The position numbers were made by a program, and so were the translations under genes. From positions 1-64,000 of the forward strand of contig NZ_AJZD02000234.1 in assembly GCF_000272105.2 (NCBI RefSeq): a stretch of 64,000 nucleotides of DNA, read 5' to 3'. The stretch comes from Vibrio splendidus 12E03. GTDB taxonomy: Bacteria > Pseudomonadota > Gammaproteobacteria > Enterobacterales > Vibrionaceae. Below the pieces are notes generated by a model. That model made no database searches and had not been told where the DNA came from. It worked only from the letters and a program-made list of their open reading frames with translations. Below, piece by piece: positions 18,622-27,411 of the stretch (the stretch's first letter is position 1; each line of letters starts with the position of its first letter).

Positions 18622-20547
18622 TTAAGACTCTTCTTCCTCAAAGCCATCTGCATAGCCTTTCGGTGGAGGTGTCCAACCACGTTCAGAGCGAGAGTGCTTG
18701 TCTGAACGGTCTTTCTTCATATCTTCTTTCATTGCTTCCTCAAGGTGAATGAAGATTTGTCGGTAGTTGTTGTCGTAGCGTGGATTCTCTTCCGCTTCAG
18801 ACCAAGCTTGGTAAAGCTTTTCAGACTTACGACTCTCAACGCGTTGATACGTCGATTTTTGCTGCTCGACGAAGAATGGATGATGACCCAACGAGCGTAG
18901 TGCTTGTGCGCCCATTTCTAGTGCTGAGTGGTAGGTTTCTGATTCTACGAAATCAGCACCAGCCTCTCTTAAGCGGTAACTATGACCACGGTCGAACGCA
19001 CGAGCCAAGATTTTTACGTTAGGGTAGGAGTGCTTAACGTATTTGACCAACTCCACGCTTGAGTCTTGGTTGTCGATAGCCACAACCAACATTGCAGCTT
19101 CTTCGATACCAGCGGTATGTAATAAGTCATGACGTGTCGCATCACCAAAGTAAGATTTGATATTGATAGAGCGCAGTAAGTCTACTTGGTTCGCTTGGTG
19201 ATCCAGAACCACCGTATTGACATCGTTCGACACCAACAAGCGGTTAACGATTTGACCGAATCGACCAATGCCCGCGATGATAACGGTGCCTTTCTCTTCG
19301 ATGGTATCTTCTTCGCGGTCGTTAGATTTTTGTTCGTAACGAGGAAGAATCACTTTATCAAATAAAATGAACAGCCCTGGCGTTAGGAACATTGAAAGTG
19401 CCACAACCAGCGACAATGTTTGGACGATGTCAGCAGGTAATACGTGGTTTTGAGCTGAGAAGCTTAGTAGTACAAAACCAAACTCACCGGCTTGCGCCAA
19501 GCTCAGTGTAAACAGCCAACGGTCACTGTTTTTGATTTTGAATATCAATGCCAACGTAAATAGCACCAAGGCTTTAAGAAGCATAACGCCAAGGGTTAGG
19601 CCAATGATCAAACCAAAGTCGTTGAATAGAACATCAAAGTTGATGCCTGCACCTACGGTGATGAAGAACAAGCCAAGTAGCAGCCCTTTAAACGGGTCGA
19701 TATTGGACTCAAGTTCGTGGCGGAATTCACTGTTCGCTAAAACCACACCCGCAAGGAAGGTACCCAAAGCCGGAGATAGGCCGACTAGGCTCATCAGTGC
19801 AGCAATGCCAATCACCAACATCAGTGCGGTTGCAGTAAAGATTTCACGCAGGCCTGAGCTTGCCACGAAGCGGAACAGTGGACGACTCAAGAAGTGTCCG
19901 CCGACCACAACAATCGCAATAGATGCTGTGATCACAAGGCCATAAGCCCAACCGGGTAGGCCAGCGACGAGGCTTAACTCTTCATGGTGATCAGAAGCCG
20001 AAGCAACCGCGCTTTGTGCAGCTTCAATTAATTCTGGCAAGGCTAATAGAGGGATAAATGCCAACATAGGAATGACGGCAATATCTTGGAACAGTAGGAC
20101 TGAGAAAGCGTTCTTTCCGCCTTCTGTTTTGGATAGCCCTTTTTCGTTAAAGGTTTGGAGTACAATCGCGGTAGATGACAGTGCGAAGATCAAACCGATA
20201 GTCAGTGCGATCGTCCAAGGCTGCCCAAAGAACAGAGCAATACCCATTACAATCGCGGTAGTGCCACCAACTTGCAGGCCACCCAGCCCCATAAGTCGGT
20301 TCCTCATTGCCCAAAGCATCTTAGGTTCAAGCTCAAGACCGACTAAGAACAGCATCATAACCACACCGAACTCGGCAAAGTGTTGGATCGTTGTGGTCTC
20401 TTCACCTACCAGACCAATGATTGGGCCAATCACAACACCAGCAATGAGGTAACCCAATACAGAACCAAGGCCAAGTCTTTTGGCAATAGGCACGGCAATA
20501 ACTGCTGCGACTAAGTAGATAAATGCTTGTAGAAAATATCCCGTCAT
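18622..20547 (-). CDS. kefB: Glutathione-gated potassium/proton antiporter KefB type
   Basis: CPA2-family efflux protein of 641 residues. The N-terminal Na+/H+ exchanger domain (about 1-380, 12-13 helices) has the VGLELEPKMLW and LSLAQAGEFGFVLLSF motifs. A cytoplasmic RCK/TrkA-N domain begins at about 400 with the Rossmann motif GIGRFGQIVNR. A polar tail ends in an acidic cluster. KefB/C release K+ and let protons in when glutathione adducts of toxic electrophiles bind. The gene overlaps its ancillary kefG by one base (TAATG), indicating translational coupling. KefB rather than KefC is chosen because of the KefG-like partner. Confidence 0.92.
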   Translation of the reverse strand: MTGYFLQAFIYLVAAVIAVPIAKRLGLGSVLGYLIAGVVIGPIIGLVGEETTTIQHFAEFGVVMMLFLVGLELEPKMLWAMRNRLMGLGGLQVGGTTAIVMGIALFFGQPWTIALTIGLIFALSSTAIVLQTFNEKGLSKTEGGKNAFSVLLFQDIAVIPMLAFIPLLALPELIEAAQSAVASASDHHEELSLVAGLPGWAYGLVITASIAIVVVGGHFLSRPLFRFVASSGLREIFTATALMLVIGIAALMSLVGLSPALGTFLAGVVLANSEFRHELESNIDPFKGLLLGLFFITVGAGINFDVLFNDFGLIIGLTLGVMLLKALVLFTLALIFKIKNSDRWLFTLSLAQAGEFGFVLLSFSAQNHVLPADIVQTLSLVVALSMFLTPGLFILFDKVILPRYEQKSNDREEDTIEEKGTVIIAGIGRFGQIVNRLLVSNDVNTVVLDHQANQVDLLRSINIKSYFGDATRHDLLHTAGIEEAAMLVVAIDNQDSSVELVKYVKHSYPNVKILARAFDRGHSYRLREAGADFVESETYHSALEMGAQALRSLGHHPFFVEQQKSTYQRVESRKSEKLYQAWSEAEENPRYDNNYRQIFIHLEEAMKEDMKKDRSDKHSRSERGWTPPPKGYADGFEEEES

Positions 20548-21164
20548 TATTTAACCTCTGCCATTAGTTCTTCTACGTAGTGGTTGAGTTTTTCTGCTTT
20601 GCTGGCTTTCTTGATATTGATCTTGCCAGCAACTAACGCCTCTAACAGCACTTTATAGCTATCGACATGCTTTTGAATGCGGTTTTCTTCCAAAGCGGTA
20701 CGCGAGCCAAATAACGCAAAGGGCGCGAGATAGTTCATCCCGCACAGAGAAGCGGTTTGTTCGATTGGGTGAAGCAGTTCTCGAATCGTGAAATGGTTGT
20801 AACCATCACTTTGGTAGGCATCTTTTTTACCTCCTGCAGTAATGCTACATAACAATTTCTTACCCTGTAGTTCATTGCCTTCGGCGCCGTAGGCGAAGCC
20901 GTATTCAAGAACAAGGTCTTGCCACTCTTTAAGAATTGCCGGTGTTGAGTACCAATACAAAGGGAACTGAAAAATGATGATGTCATGGTCTAACAGGCGT
21001 TTCTGTTCACGGTCGATGTTGATTTTAAATGTCGGATACTCGGCATAGAGATCGACACAGGTAACACCGTCAACGCGTTTGGCTTGTTCAAATAAGGGTT
21101 TGTTTGCTTCAGAACGATGTTGAGAAGGGTGAGCGAATAGCACCAAGACTCGATTTTTCGACAT
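20547..21164 (-). CDS. kefG: Ancillary flavoprotein KefG-like
   Basis: A 205-residue NAD(P)H dehydrogenase/flavodoxin-like protein that binds the Kef channel and is needed for full activity. The flavodoxin-fold opening RVLVLFAHPSQHRSEANKPL, the FQFPLYWYSTPAILKEW flavin loop and the SITAGGKKDAY loop are clear. The open frame runs back to 21218, but a GAGGG site fits the ATG at 21164, giving the usual family length. Its TAA stop overlaps the kefB ATG by one base. Confidence 0.92.
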   Translation of the reverse strand: MSKNRVLVLFAHPSQHRSEANKPLFEQAKRVDGVTCVDLYAEYPTFKINIDREQKRLLDHDIIIFQFPLYWYSTPAILKEWQDLVLEYGFAYGAEGNELQGKKLLCSITAGGKKDAYQSDGYNHFTIRELLHPIEQTASLCGMNYLAPFALFGSRTALEENRIQKHVDSYKVLLEALVAGKINIKKASKAEKLNHYVEELMAEVK

Positions 21165-21467
21165 ATAGCCCTCTTTGTCCATTAACGAATAATATTTATT
21201 GGAATTATAGATATACAATAATAGAAGAATGGTTGAACAACAACGAATTAGCCCATACTTATCTATTTAGATGCGTGTGTTTTTAGGTACTTAATTATAT
21301 AAAACATCCGTCAATTTGAGTATTTCTGGCACAAGCCGCCGATGACTGAGTAAAACTAATTATTCACGAATAATAAAAGCGAATTTGGGCATTTTATGTC
21401 ACCGTTGGTGGGTAACGTAAATAATCCAATAACCCTACATAGAACGATAATGAATAAAGGAAAAACT
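21165..21467. other. Divergent intergenic region between kefG and the aldolase-family gene
   Basis: About 300 AT-rich bases that must hold divergent promoters. Several TATAAT-like hexamers occur at 21205-21225, but I cannot assign a specific pair of boxes with confidence. No small gene or hairpin stands out. Confidence 0.5.
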
Positions 21468-22544
21468 ATGAGCATGGACTTGCGTCAACAATGTGATTTG
21501 TTGCTTTCCGGTCACCTAGAACCGACTCCAGCACAAACATTCGCTCAGATGGCTGAATGGTGTGAGGCACACAATGTGAGCCATGATAGCTACGGCGATG
21601 GTGAGTTTATCGAGAGCTTCGAAAACAAAGTCGCGGAACTGCTAGGATATGAAGCGGCTGTATTTGTGATTACTGGCACCATGAATCAACCAACAGCATT
21701 AGAAATTGCGTGCCAAGAGAAAAGAAACCCAGTAGTGGCGATGCATGAATCGAGTCATATTATGCGTCATGAACGCCAAGGGTATCAGCTCCAAAACCGA
21801 TTCAACGTACTTCCCGTTGGCAACGTATTTCGCACTTGGAATGTTGATGACTTAAAGGCGTGGCCTGATGAGATTGCAGCCGCTCTATATGAATTACCCA
21901 TGCGTGAAATCGGCGGCCAATTACCAGAATGGGATGAGCTTGAAGCGATCAAGCAGTACTGCAAAGAACAATCAATTCACCTTCATATGGATGGTGCGCG
22001 TTTGTGGGAATGCGGCGCCTATTACCAAAAGTCATACAGCGAGATTGCTCAGGGCTTCGATAGTGCTTATGTTTCGCTGTACAAAGGTCTCAATGGCCTT
22101 GGGGGGGCGTTATTGTTGGGCGATAAAGCCTTTGTAGCGAAAGCATCTGCGTGGATGAAGCGCCAAGGTGGCAATGTTTATCACCGAACGCCTTATGTGG
22201 TTTCAGCAGCAATGCAGTTTGATGAGCGATTAGAGTTGATGCCATCACTGTTTGAGCGAACAAAACAGATCTACCAAATCTTATTAGACTATCCTCAGTT
22301 CACTATTAATCCGCAGCAACCGCAGGTCAACATGCTTCACCTATATTTACCTGTGAACTATGAAGACGGCATTATTGTGAGAGATAACATAGCGAAGAAA
22401 CACAAGATTTGGATAGGAAACCCAGCGATCAGTGAGTTGCCAAACCAATGTAAGATTGAATGGTATGTAGGGGATAACCTACTAAATTTGCCTGATCATG
22501 AGCTGATAGACATTCTAGATTTTATTAGCGAAGAGCTGATTTGA
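21468..22544 (+). CDS. Threonine aldolase/beta-eliminating lyase family PLP enzyme
   Basis: Fold-type I PLP enzyme, 358 residues. The N-terminal HDSYGDGEFIESFENKVAELLG, the HLHMDGARLWE segment (cofactor-binding Asp and substrate-binding Arg) and the SLYKGLNGLGG motif with Schiff-base K206 place it in the threonine aldolase (LtaE-related) superfamily. The sequence around the active site differs from classic LtaE (DGARLWN), so the true substrate may be another beta-hydroxy amino acid. AAGGA lies six bases before the ATG at 21468; earlier in-frame starts lack a site. Confidence 0.85.
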   Translation: MSMDLRQQCDLLLSGHLEPTPAQTFAQMAEWCEAHNVSHDSYGDGEFIESFENKVAELLGYEAAVFVITGTMNQPTALEIACQEKRNPVVAMHESSHIMRHERQGYQLQNRFNVLPVGNVFRTWNVDDLKAWPDEIAAALYELPMREIGGQLPEWDELEAIKQYCKEQSIHLHMDGARLWECGAYYQKSYSEIAQGFDSAYVSLYKGLNGLGGALLLGDKAFVAKASAWMKRQGGNVYHRTPYVVSAAMQFDERLELMPSLFERTKQIYQILLDYPQFTINPQQPQVNMLHLYLPVNYEDGIIVRDNIAKKHKIWIGNPAISELPNQCKIEWYVGDNLLNLPDHELIDILDFISEELI

Positions 22545-22646
22545 TCACGGAAGAGCTGGCTGAAGAAGAACTGATCTAATTGGAACTGAAATGGATACAG
22601 GAAAAGGTTCTTATATCCATTTATATAGCTAGGATGTCCGGCTCTG

Positions 22647-22772
22647 TTACATATACTGGTTGATGTACACATCAACTAAGAACATGAACACTGGAACCGT
22701 GCTGAGAAGTCCGAAGAAGACGATTGGCACCCAGTTTTTCATTTTCTTTTTAGGTTGCTCAGTGTTATTCAT
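22647..22772 (-). CDS. Small single-span membrane protein, 41 residues
   Basis: A short open frame encoding 41 residues. A lysine-rich N-terminus (QPKKKMKN) is followed by one hydrophobic helix (about residues 14-37, WVPIVFFGLLSTVPVFMF). AAGG stands eight bases before the ATG. The positive-inside pattern would place the N-terminus in the cytoplasm. It has no recognised family. It lies on the opposite strand between the PLP enzyme and yccF. Comparative conservation of the frame would settle whether it is real. Confidence 0.6.
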   Translation of the reverse strand: MNNTEQPKKKMKNWVPIVFFGLLSTVPVFMFLVDVYINQYM

Positions 22773-23019
22773 AAATTCGGCCTTAAATTTGTTGTTGAGT
22801 CTGTTTAGCTTTTTGGTACTAAAAATCTAAGTGTATGGTATCAAATAAATGGGTTTAGCCCTATGTAGATTTAGAGAACCGTGGTGTGTATCAATCACAT
22901 AAAATGTAAGTGATTCATAAACGGTTCATAAAGGTTCAACAATAATGAACCTATTAGAACAAGTATTGCCTTACTCGGCATATGAAATAAACAGTATTAC
23001 AAGATTTGGAGAATACAGA

Positions 23020-23454
23020 ATGAAAACAATAGGAAACATCATTTGGTTTCTGTTCGGTGGTGTATTTATGGGGCTGGCGTGGTGGTTCTTCGGACTGCTC
23101 GCATTCCTAACCATCGTTGGTATTCCATGGGGTAGAGCGTGTTTTGTTATGGGTAACTTCTCATTCTTCCCATTTGGTCAGGAAGCGATTTCGCGTGATG
23201 AACTGACCAATGAAATGGACATTGGCACGAGTCCGCTAGGTGTGATTGGTAACGTTATTTGGTTCTTGTTTGCGGGAATCTGGCTTGCGATTGGTCACAT
23301 CATGTCAGCAGTGGCGTGTTTCATTACCATCATCGGTATTCCGTTCGCGATTCAACACCTTAAGCTCGCGGTTATCTCGCTGGCGCCAATCGGTAAGACG
23401 GTTGTCGATAAACGTGAAGCAGAAGCGGCGCGAGTAAGAAATTACAAAGGTTAA
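23020..23454 (+). CDS. yccF: YccF family inner-membrane protein
   Basis: A 144-residue membrane protein with two tandem copies of the YccF domain. The hallmark IGNIIWFLFGG at the start recurs as IGNVIWFLFAG near residue 80, and each copy ends with an ITIVGIPWG/ITIIGIPFA-type segment. Four helices are predicted. The E. coli homologue has 148 residues and no known function. The frame opens earlier at 22945, but GGAG at 23008-23011 and homology point to the ATG at 23020. A terminator follows. Confidence 0.93.
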   Translation: MKTIGNIIWFLFGGVFMGLAWWFFGLLAFLTIVGIPWGRACFVMGNFSFFPFGQEAISRDELTNEMDIGTSPLGVIGNVIWFLFAGIWLAIGHIMSAVACFITIIGIPFAIQHLKLAVISLAPIGKTVVDKREAEAARVRNYKG

Positions 23455-23481
23455 GATTACACTTTCAGCCTGATTGAATTG

Positions 23482-23509
23482 AAAAGCACATCGCATGATG
23501 TGCTTTTTT
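23482..23509 (+). terminator. Terminator after yccF
   Basis: An 11-bp stem (AAAAGCACATC with GATGTGCTTTT), a four-base loop and a T6 run. Confidence 0.9.
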
Positions 23510-23568
23510 GTGCCTCTGTTCTTATCTCTCGATGCTCATATCCTAAACACTAACTAGGCGTTGTTGAG

Positions 23569-24492
23569 CTAGACATTATTGAATAGGACTTCAAGCCGTA
23601 GGGTGATGTTGGCTTCTTCGGTGTGTTTCTCATGGGGCTCTCGTTCCCATTGATAACGAGGGATGAGTTCGTAGAACAGCCACTCTTTCCATACGTTTTG
23701 TCGGTAGGTAACCGAAACCTGAGCGTATTCGTAATGATTATGCGGCTCATCCGTTGCATTAATCGTGGCGCTATATTGAAGTGCTTGGTCTTGGGCAAGG
23801 TAGTGATACAAGATTAGCCCTGTACCATAGTTCCAACCTTTAAGGTTGTCGTTGTACCCTGCAAAGCTTGACCATCGAGCCAAGAAATCATCACTCAAAG
23901 AAAGATCAAAATCGATGTCAGTGATTTCGCCAGTCTCTTGTTTTTCTTGATATACACGTTGAGTAAGCCTGAATACCGCATCGGTTGTGAGAGGGTAGGT
24001 AAATCGGTAGCGAGCTTCAATACGCGGGCGCAGTGTCGCTTTGATATTGAAGCTACTGTAACCCTTGGCATAAGCATCGTAACGTAGGCCGAGTGCGCTC
24101 TCTAATTCCTCTGAATCTTGCGGAAAGAAATCCAAGAACTCTTCATCGCTGACAGATTCGTAGATCAACTTTAGGCGTTTACTGACAAAGGGGAGATGAA
24201 GGCGCGCTTTGAGCTTGGTCGAGTAGTCTAGCTCCCCACCTTCAGAATAAATAAAATCGTTATACCAACGTACAGATGTGCCAGCTCTGGCATCTTCAGT
24301 TATTCGGTCATCTACAAAGAAGCTATCGAACCAGAGTGCAGGTTGGCAAAATTTACTGTTCAGAAAATGGTAAGCCTTTTCGACAGGGACGTCTTCTAAC
24401 GGCTGACTGTGGCACTCATTCTGTTCCTCTGCCTGAACGGAGTATGAAATGAGTGACGCCAATAATGAGGTGCTAGCTATCCTACGACTCAA
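23569..24492 (-). CDS. Uncharacterised outer-membrane beta-barrel protein
   Basis: A 307-residue exported protein not recognised from any named family. A signal peptide ends near residue 21 (SVQA). Two cysteines follow early (ECHS, KFCQ), possibly forming a disulfide. The rest alternates aromatic and polar residues in about ten amphipathic strands (for example RIEARYRFTYPL, YAQVSVTYRQNVW, FYELIPRYQWER) and ends in a strand finishing with LFNNV. The start is a TTG preceded by CAGG; a stop codon lies seven codons upstream, and no better start allows the signal peptide. Probably a structural or porin-like barrel. Confidence 0.65.
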   Translation of the reverse strand: MSRRIASTSLLASLISYSVQAEEQNECHSQPLEDVPVEKAYHFLNSKFCQPALWFDSFFVDDRITEDARAGTSVRWYNDFIYSEGGELDYSTKLKARLHLPFVSKRLKLIYESVSDEEFLDFFPQDSEELESALGLRYDAYAKGYSSFNIKATLRPRIEARYRFTYPLTTDAVFRLTQRVYQEKQETGEITDIDFDLSLSDDFLARWSSFAGYNDNLKGWNYGTGLILYHYLAQDQALQYSATINATDEPHNHYEYAQVSVTYRQNVWKEWLFYELIPRYQWEREPHEKHTEEANITLRLEVLFNNV

Positions 24493-24564
24493 TGGAACCT
24501 GTTTGTTATTCTATATATCAATAGTTTGACTATAACCAAGCGATTGCAACAATGCGACTTTTTA

Positions 24565-24592
24565 GTGATGAGTGATGAGTGATGAGTGATTA
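24565..24592. repeat. GTGATGA tandem repeat
   Basis: Three exact copies and one variant (GTGATTA) of a seven-base unit lie upstream of the outer-membrane protein gene, 73 bases before its start codon. Confidence 0.9.
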
Positions 24593-24635
24593 GCGAGGAA
24601 GATAAAGGTTTGAAAGGGATTGGATAGATAAAAGA

Positions 24636-24662
24636 AAACGGACTCACAAGGTGAGTCCGTTT
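24636..24662 (-). terminator. Terminator of the alcohol dehydrogenase gene
   Basis: Twelve-bp stem AAACGGACTCAC/GTGAGTCCGTTT with a three-base loop. Read on the minus strand it runs into TTTTCTTTT. Confidence 0.88.
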
Positions 24663-24694
24663 GTTTTAGCTATAAGAAGTGATTTGTATCTAGG

Positions 24695-25843
24695 TTACAT
24701 TGCCGCTTCGAAGATCGCTGAGATCTCTTCGTGAGTTGCTTGTTTAGGGTTGGTGAAGCCACAAGCATCTTTAAGTGCATTATCAGACAGCGTTGGGATA
24801 TCTTCTAGTTTCGCACCAAGTTGCGCGATACCAGTTGGAATGTTCACGTCGTTTGCAAGTTGAACAATCGCGTTGATCGCTGCTTCTGCGCCTTGTTCTG
24901 CCGTCATGCCTTCAACATTCACACCCATTGCTTTTGCCACATCACGTAGACGCTCAGGACAAACTTGTGCGTTGTAGCGTTGAACGTGTGGAAGCAAGAT
25001 AGCGTTACATACACCGTGTGGAAGGTCGTAGAAACCACCCAGTTGGTGCGCCATTGCATGAACGTAACCCAGTGACGCGTTGTTAAACGCCATACCCGCC
25101 ATGAATTGTGCGTAAGCCATCTGCTCGCGAGCTTCAATGTCTTCGCCGTGCGTTACTGCTGTTCTTAGGTGCGCTTGCACAAGTTCGATCGCTTTAATTG
25201 CTACAGCGTCGGTAATTGGCGTTGCTGCGATTGAAACGTAAGCTTCGATTGCGTGGGTTAACGCATCCATACCCGTTGCTGCAGTCAGTGATGCAGGTTT
25301 AGCAAGCATCAACTCAGGATCGTTTACTGAGATAAGCGGAGTTGTGTGCTTATCAACGATAGCCATCTTAATGTGACGAGCTTCGTCAGTAATGATACAG
25401 AAACGTGTCATCTCAGATGCTGTACCAGCTGTGGTGTTGATAGCGATCAATGGCATCATTGGCTTTTCAGATTGGTCTACGCCTTCGTAATCTGCAATCT
25501 TGCCGCCGTTAGAAGCAACCAGAGCGATACCTTTTGCACAGTCGTGTGGAGAACCGCCACCTAGAGAAACAACAAAATCACAATCGTTGTCAGTCAGCAA
25601 TTCTAGACCATCGTTCACGTTAGTGATGGTTGGGTTTGGTTGAGTGCCGTCGAATACAACTGCATCTACGCCACGCTGGCTAAGAAGGTCTTGTACCTGC
25701 TTAACTACGCCAATTTGGTTCAGGATTTTATCAGTTACGATCAGACCTTTTTTAAAGCCTTGAGACTGAATGCTATCAGCAGCATCCTTCAGACAGCCAG
25801 TACCCATGAAGTTGATTGTAGGGATGTAAAATGCAGTAGACAT
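24695..25843 (-). CDS. adhB: Iron-containing (class III) alcohol dehydrogenase
   Basis: A 382-residue NAD(P)-dependent iron alcohol dehydrogenase, closely resembling Zymomonas AdhB and E. coli YiaY. The nucleotide loop is [16 protein letters not shown]. The long conserved run around [14 protein letters not shown] is present. Metal ligands are in [13 protein letters not shown] (Asp and His) and [16 protein letters not shown] (two His). Length is the same as the family's. It interconverts short alcohols and aldehydes. CGGAG precedes the ATG. It stands alone, and the substrate cannot be set from sequence. Confidence 0.95.
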   Translation of the reverse strand: MSTAFYIPTINFMGTGCLKDAADSIQSQGFKKGLIVTDKILNQIGVVKQVQDLLSQRGVDAVVFDGTQPNPTITNVNDGLELLTDNDCDFVVSLGGGSPHDCAKGIALVASNGGKIADYEGVDQSEKPMMPLIAINTTAGTASEMTRFCIITDEARHIKMAIVDKHTTPLISVNDPELMLAKPASLTAATGMDALTHAIEAYVSIAATPITDAVAIKAIELVQAHLRTAVTHGEDIEAREQMAYAQFMAGMAFNNASLGYVHAMAHQLGGFYDLPHGVCNAILLPHVQRYNAQVCPERLRDVAKAMGVNVEGMTAEQGAEAAINAIVQLANDVNIPTGIAQLGAKLEDIPTLSDNALKDACGFTNPKQATHEEISAIFEAAM

Positions 25844-26103
25844 TGGAAAACTCCGTTAATTATGATCTTTAATTTCCTACATGTTGTCGGCATTCAAGTG
25901 GTCGACCATTGATCTGGAACAACTTTGATCCCGAACTACCACTTTGTGGCTAGTCATTGTGATAGGGCTCATATAGCAATCGTTTTCATGGTTTTTGGCT
26001 GTGTTCTTTGTCAGTATTGGTTAGTGATAAATTGACTCCAACAAGAGCAGAATGGTGCTCTATAACAATGAAAAATAAGGTTTTTCACTGAACGTTGCTC
26101 TGG

Positions 26104-26256
26104 TTAGGCTGGTGTCGATTTTTTATCAGAGTCATCACTGCATTCAATTTGAGGATCTTGCGACTCTTCAGAACCAAGGGTGTCTTCTGGCTCCTCGTCA
26201 TAGTATTTGACAAGAAAAGGGGTGAGCATGACAGATGACGGTAAAAAGTGCTTCAT
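26104..26256 (-). CDS. Small acidic protein, 50 residues
   Basis: A short frame with an excellent GGGAGG ribosome site six bases before its ATG. The N-terminal 16 residues are hydrophobic (PSSVMLTPFLV). The rest is strongly acidic and serine-rich with a single cysteine near residue 39. No family is recognised. It lies alone between the alcohol dehydrogenase and yjjG. The strength of the ribosome site is the main argument that it is translated. Confidence 0.62.
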   Translation of the reverse strand: MKHFLPSSVMLTPFLVKYYDEEPEDTLGSEESQDPQIECSDDSDKKSTPA

Positions 26257-26490
26257 AATACCTCCCGGTACTTAAGTGTGTTTCTTGTATGGTATTGGTT
26301 TAATATGTGGCAAAATTTGCGATACATCATGACTTGTGGCTTGTTATCTATAAATTATTAGATTTATATACAGGATCACAGATTTGCGAGTAAAGTGATT
26401 GCCAGCCTACAAGGCGAAAAGAAAAATTAAGCAAAACTACGATAAAAACAGACACAGCATTGCTCAACAGCGCGAATAACAGGACAGAAA

Positions 26491-27165
26491 ATGAAGTACG
26501 ATTGGATATTCTTTGATGCGGATGAAACCTTGTTCCACTTTGATGCTTTTCAAGGAATGAAGCTGATGTTCTCCCGTTTTGGTGTGGACTTTAGTGAACA
26601 GGATTATTCGGTTTACCAAGAGGTGAATTTACCACTTTGGGTAGATTACCAAGATGGGCGTATTACGGCAGCTCAACTGAAGCACGCGCGTTTTGAAAGC
26701 TGGGCAACAAAGCTAGAGACAACAACAGCAGAACTAAACAGTGCATTTTTGACCGCAATGGCAGACATCTGTTCGCTGCTTCCTGGTGCAAAAGAGTTGA
26801 TGGAGTCTTTAAAAGGCAAAGTGAACATGGGCATCATCACTAACGGTTTTACAGAGCTGCAGTCAATCCGTTTAGAGCGCACAGGAATGACGGATTACTT
26901 TGATCACGTGATCATTTCTGAAGAGGTTGGGGTAGCGAAACCGGATGCCGAGATTTTTGAATATGCGCATAAGCTGGTTGGATTGCCATCGAAGCAAAGA
27001 ATATTGATGGTCGGGGATAACCCACATTCCGATATTCTAGGTGGGTTAGATTTTGGCATTGAAACTTGCTGGTTAAATAGCCAAGAAAAGGCAACGCCAG
27101 CGGGCATCAATCCTCACTATCAAGTGAAGTCTTTGGCTAACTTGCAAGCTCTGCTGCTGGCTTAG
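26491..27165 (+). CDS. yjjG: Pyrimidine 5'-nucleotidase YjjG
   Basis: HAD-superfamily phosphatase of 224 residues, almost collinear with E. coli YjjG. It dephosphorylates UMP/dUMP/dTMP and non-canonical pyrimidine nucleotides, helping to clean the nucleotide pool. HAD motif I is FFDADETL (nucleophile D9, acid D11), motif II is in GIITNG, and motifs III-IV are GVAKPDAEIFEYA and MVGDNPHSDILGG. GGACAG precedes the ATG. The gene is monocistronic, with a degenerate repeat array and a hairpin downstream. Confidence 0.95.
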   Translation: MKYDWIFFDADETLFHFDAFQGMKLMFSRFGVDFSEQDYSVYQEVNLPLWVDYQDGRITAAQLKHARFESWATKLETTTAELNSAFLTAMADICSLLPGAKELMESLKGKVNMGIITNGFTELQSIRLERTGMTDYFDHVIISEEVGVAKPDAEIFEYAHKLVGLPSKQRILMVGDNPHSDILGGLDFGIETCWLNSQEKATPAGINPHYQVKSLANLQALLLA

Positions 27166-27207
27166 TTATTAACTGCCTGCCACTACTGAATACGCATCAT
27201 AACTGGT

Positions 27208-27319
27208 TGATTTCGTTAATTGAGCAATGCTTTGTAAATTGATTGGCGTTTCGCTGGTGGATAGATGCTTCGTTAATTGATTAATGTTTCGTAAATTGAT
27301 AGATGCTTTGTAAACAAAG
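27208..27319. repeat. Degenerate 18-20 bp tandem repeat
   Basis: About six imperfect units resembling ATGCTTTGTAAATTGATNN follow the yjjG stop. The best copies start near 27226, 27264 and 27283. One unit in the middle has diverged strongly. No reading frame uses it. Confidence 0.65.
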
Positions 27320-27326
27320 TATTGAT

Positions 27327-27352
27327 GGCCGAGTACGAAAATGTACTCGGCC
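27327..27352 (+). terminator. Terminator after yjjG
   Basis: Perfect 10-bp stem GGCCGAGTAC/GTACTCGGCC with a six-base loop, followed by AATTATTTT. Confidence 0.75.
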
Positions 27353-27411
27353 AATTATTTTGAACTTGGTTTAACCATAGAGTGACCATCAAAACAGATA
27401 AAGGAAAAGGC

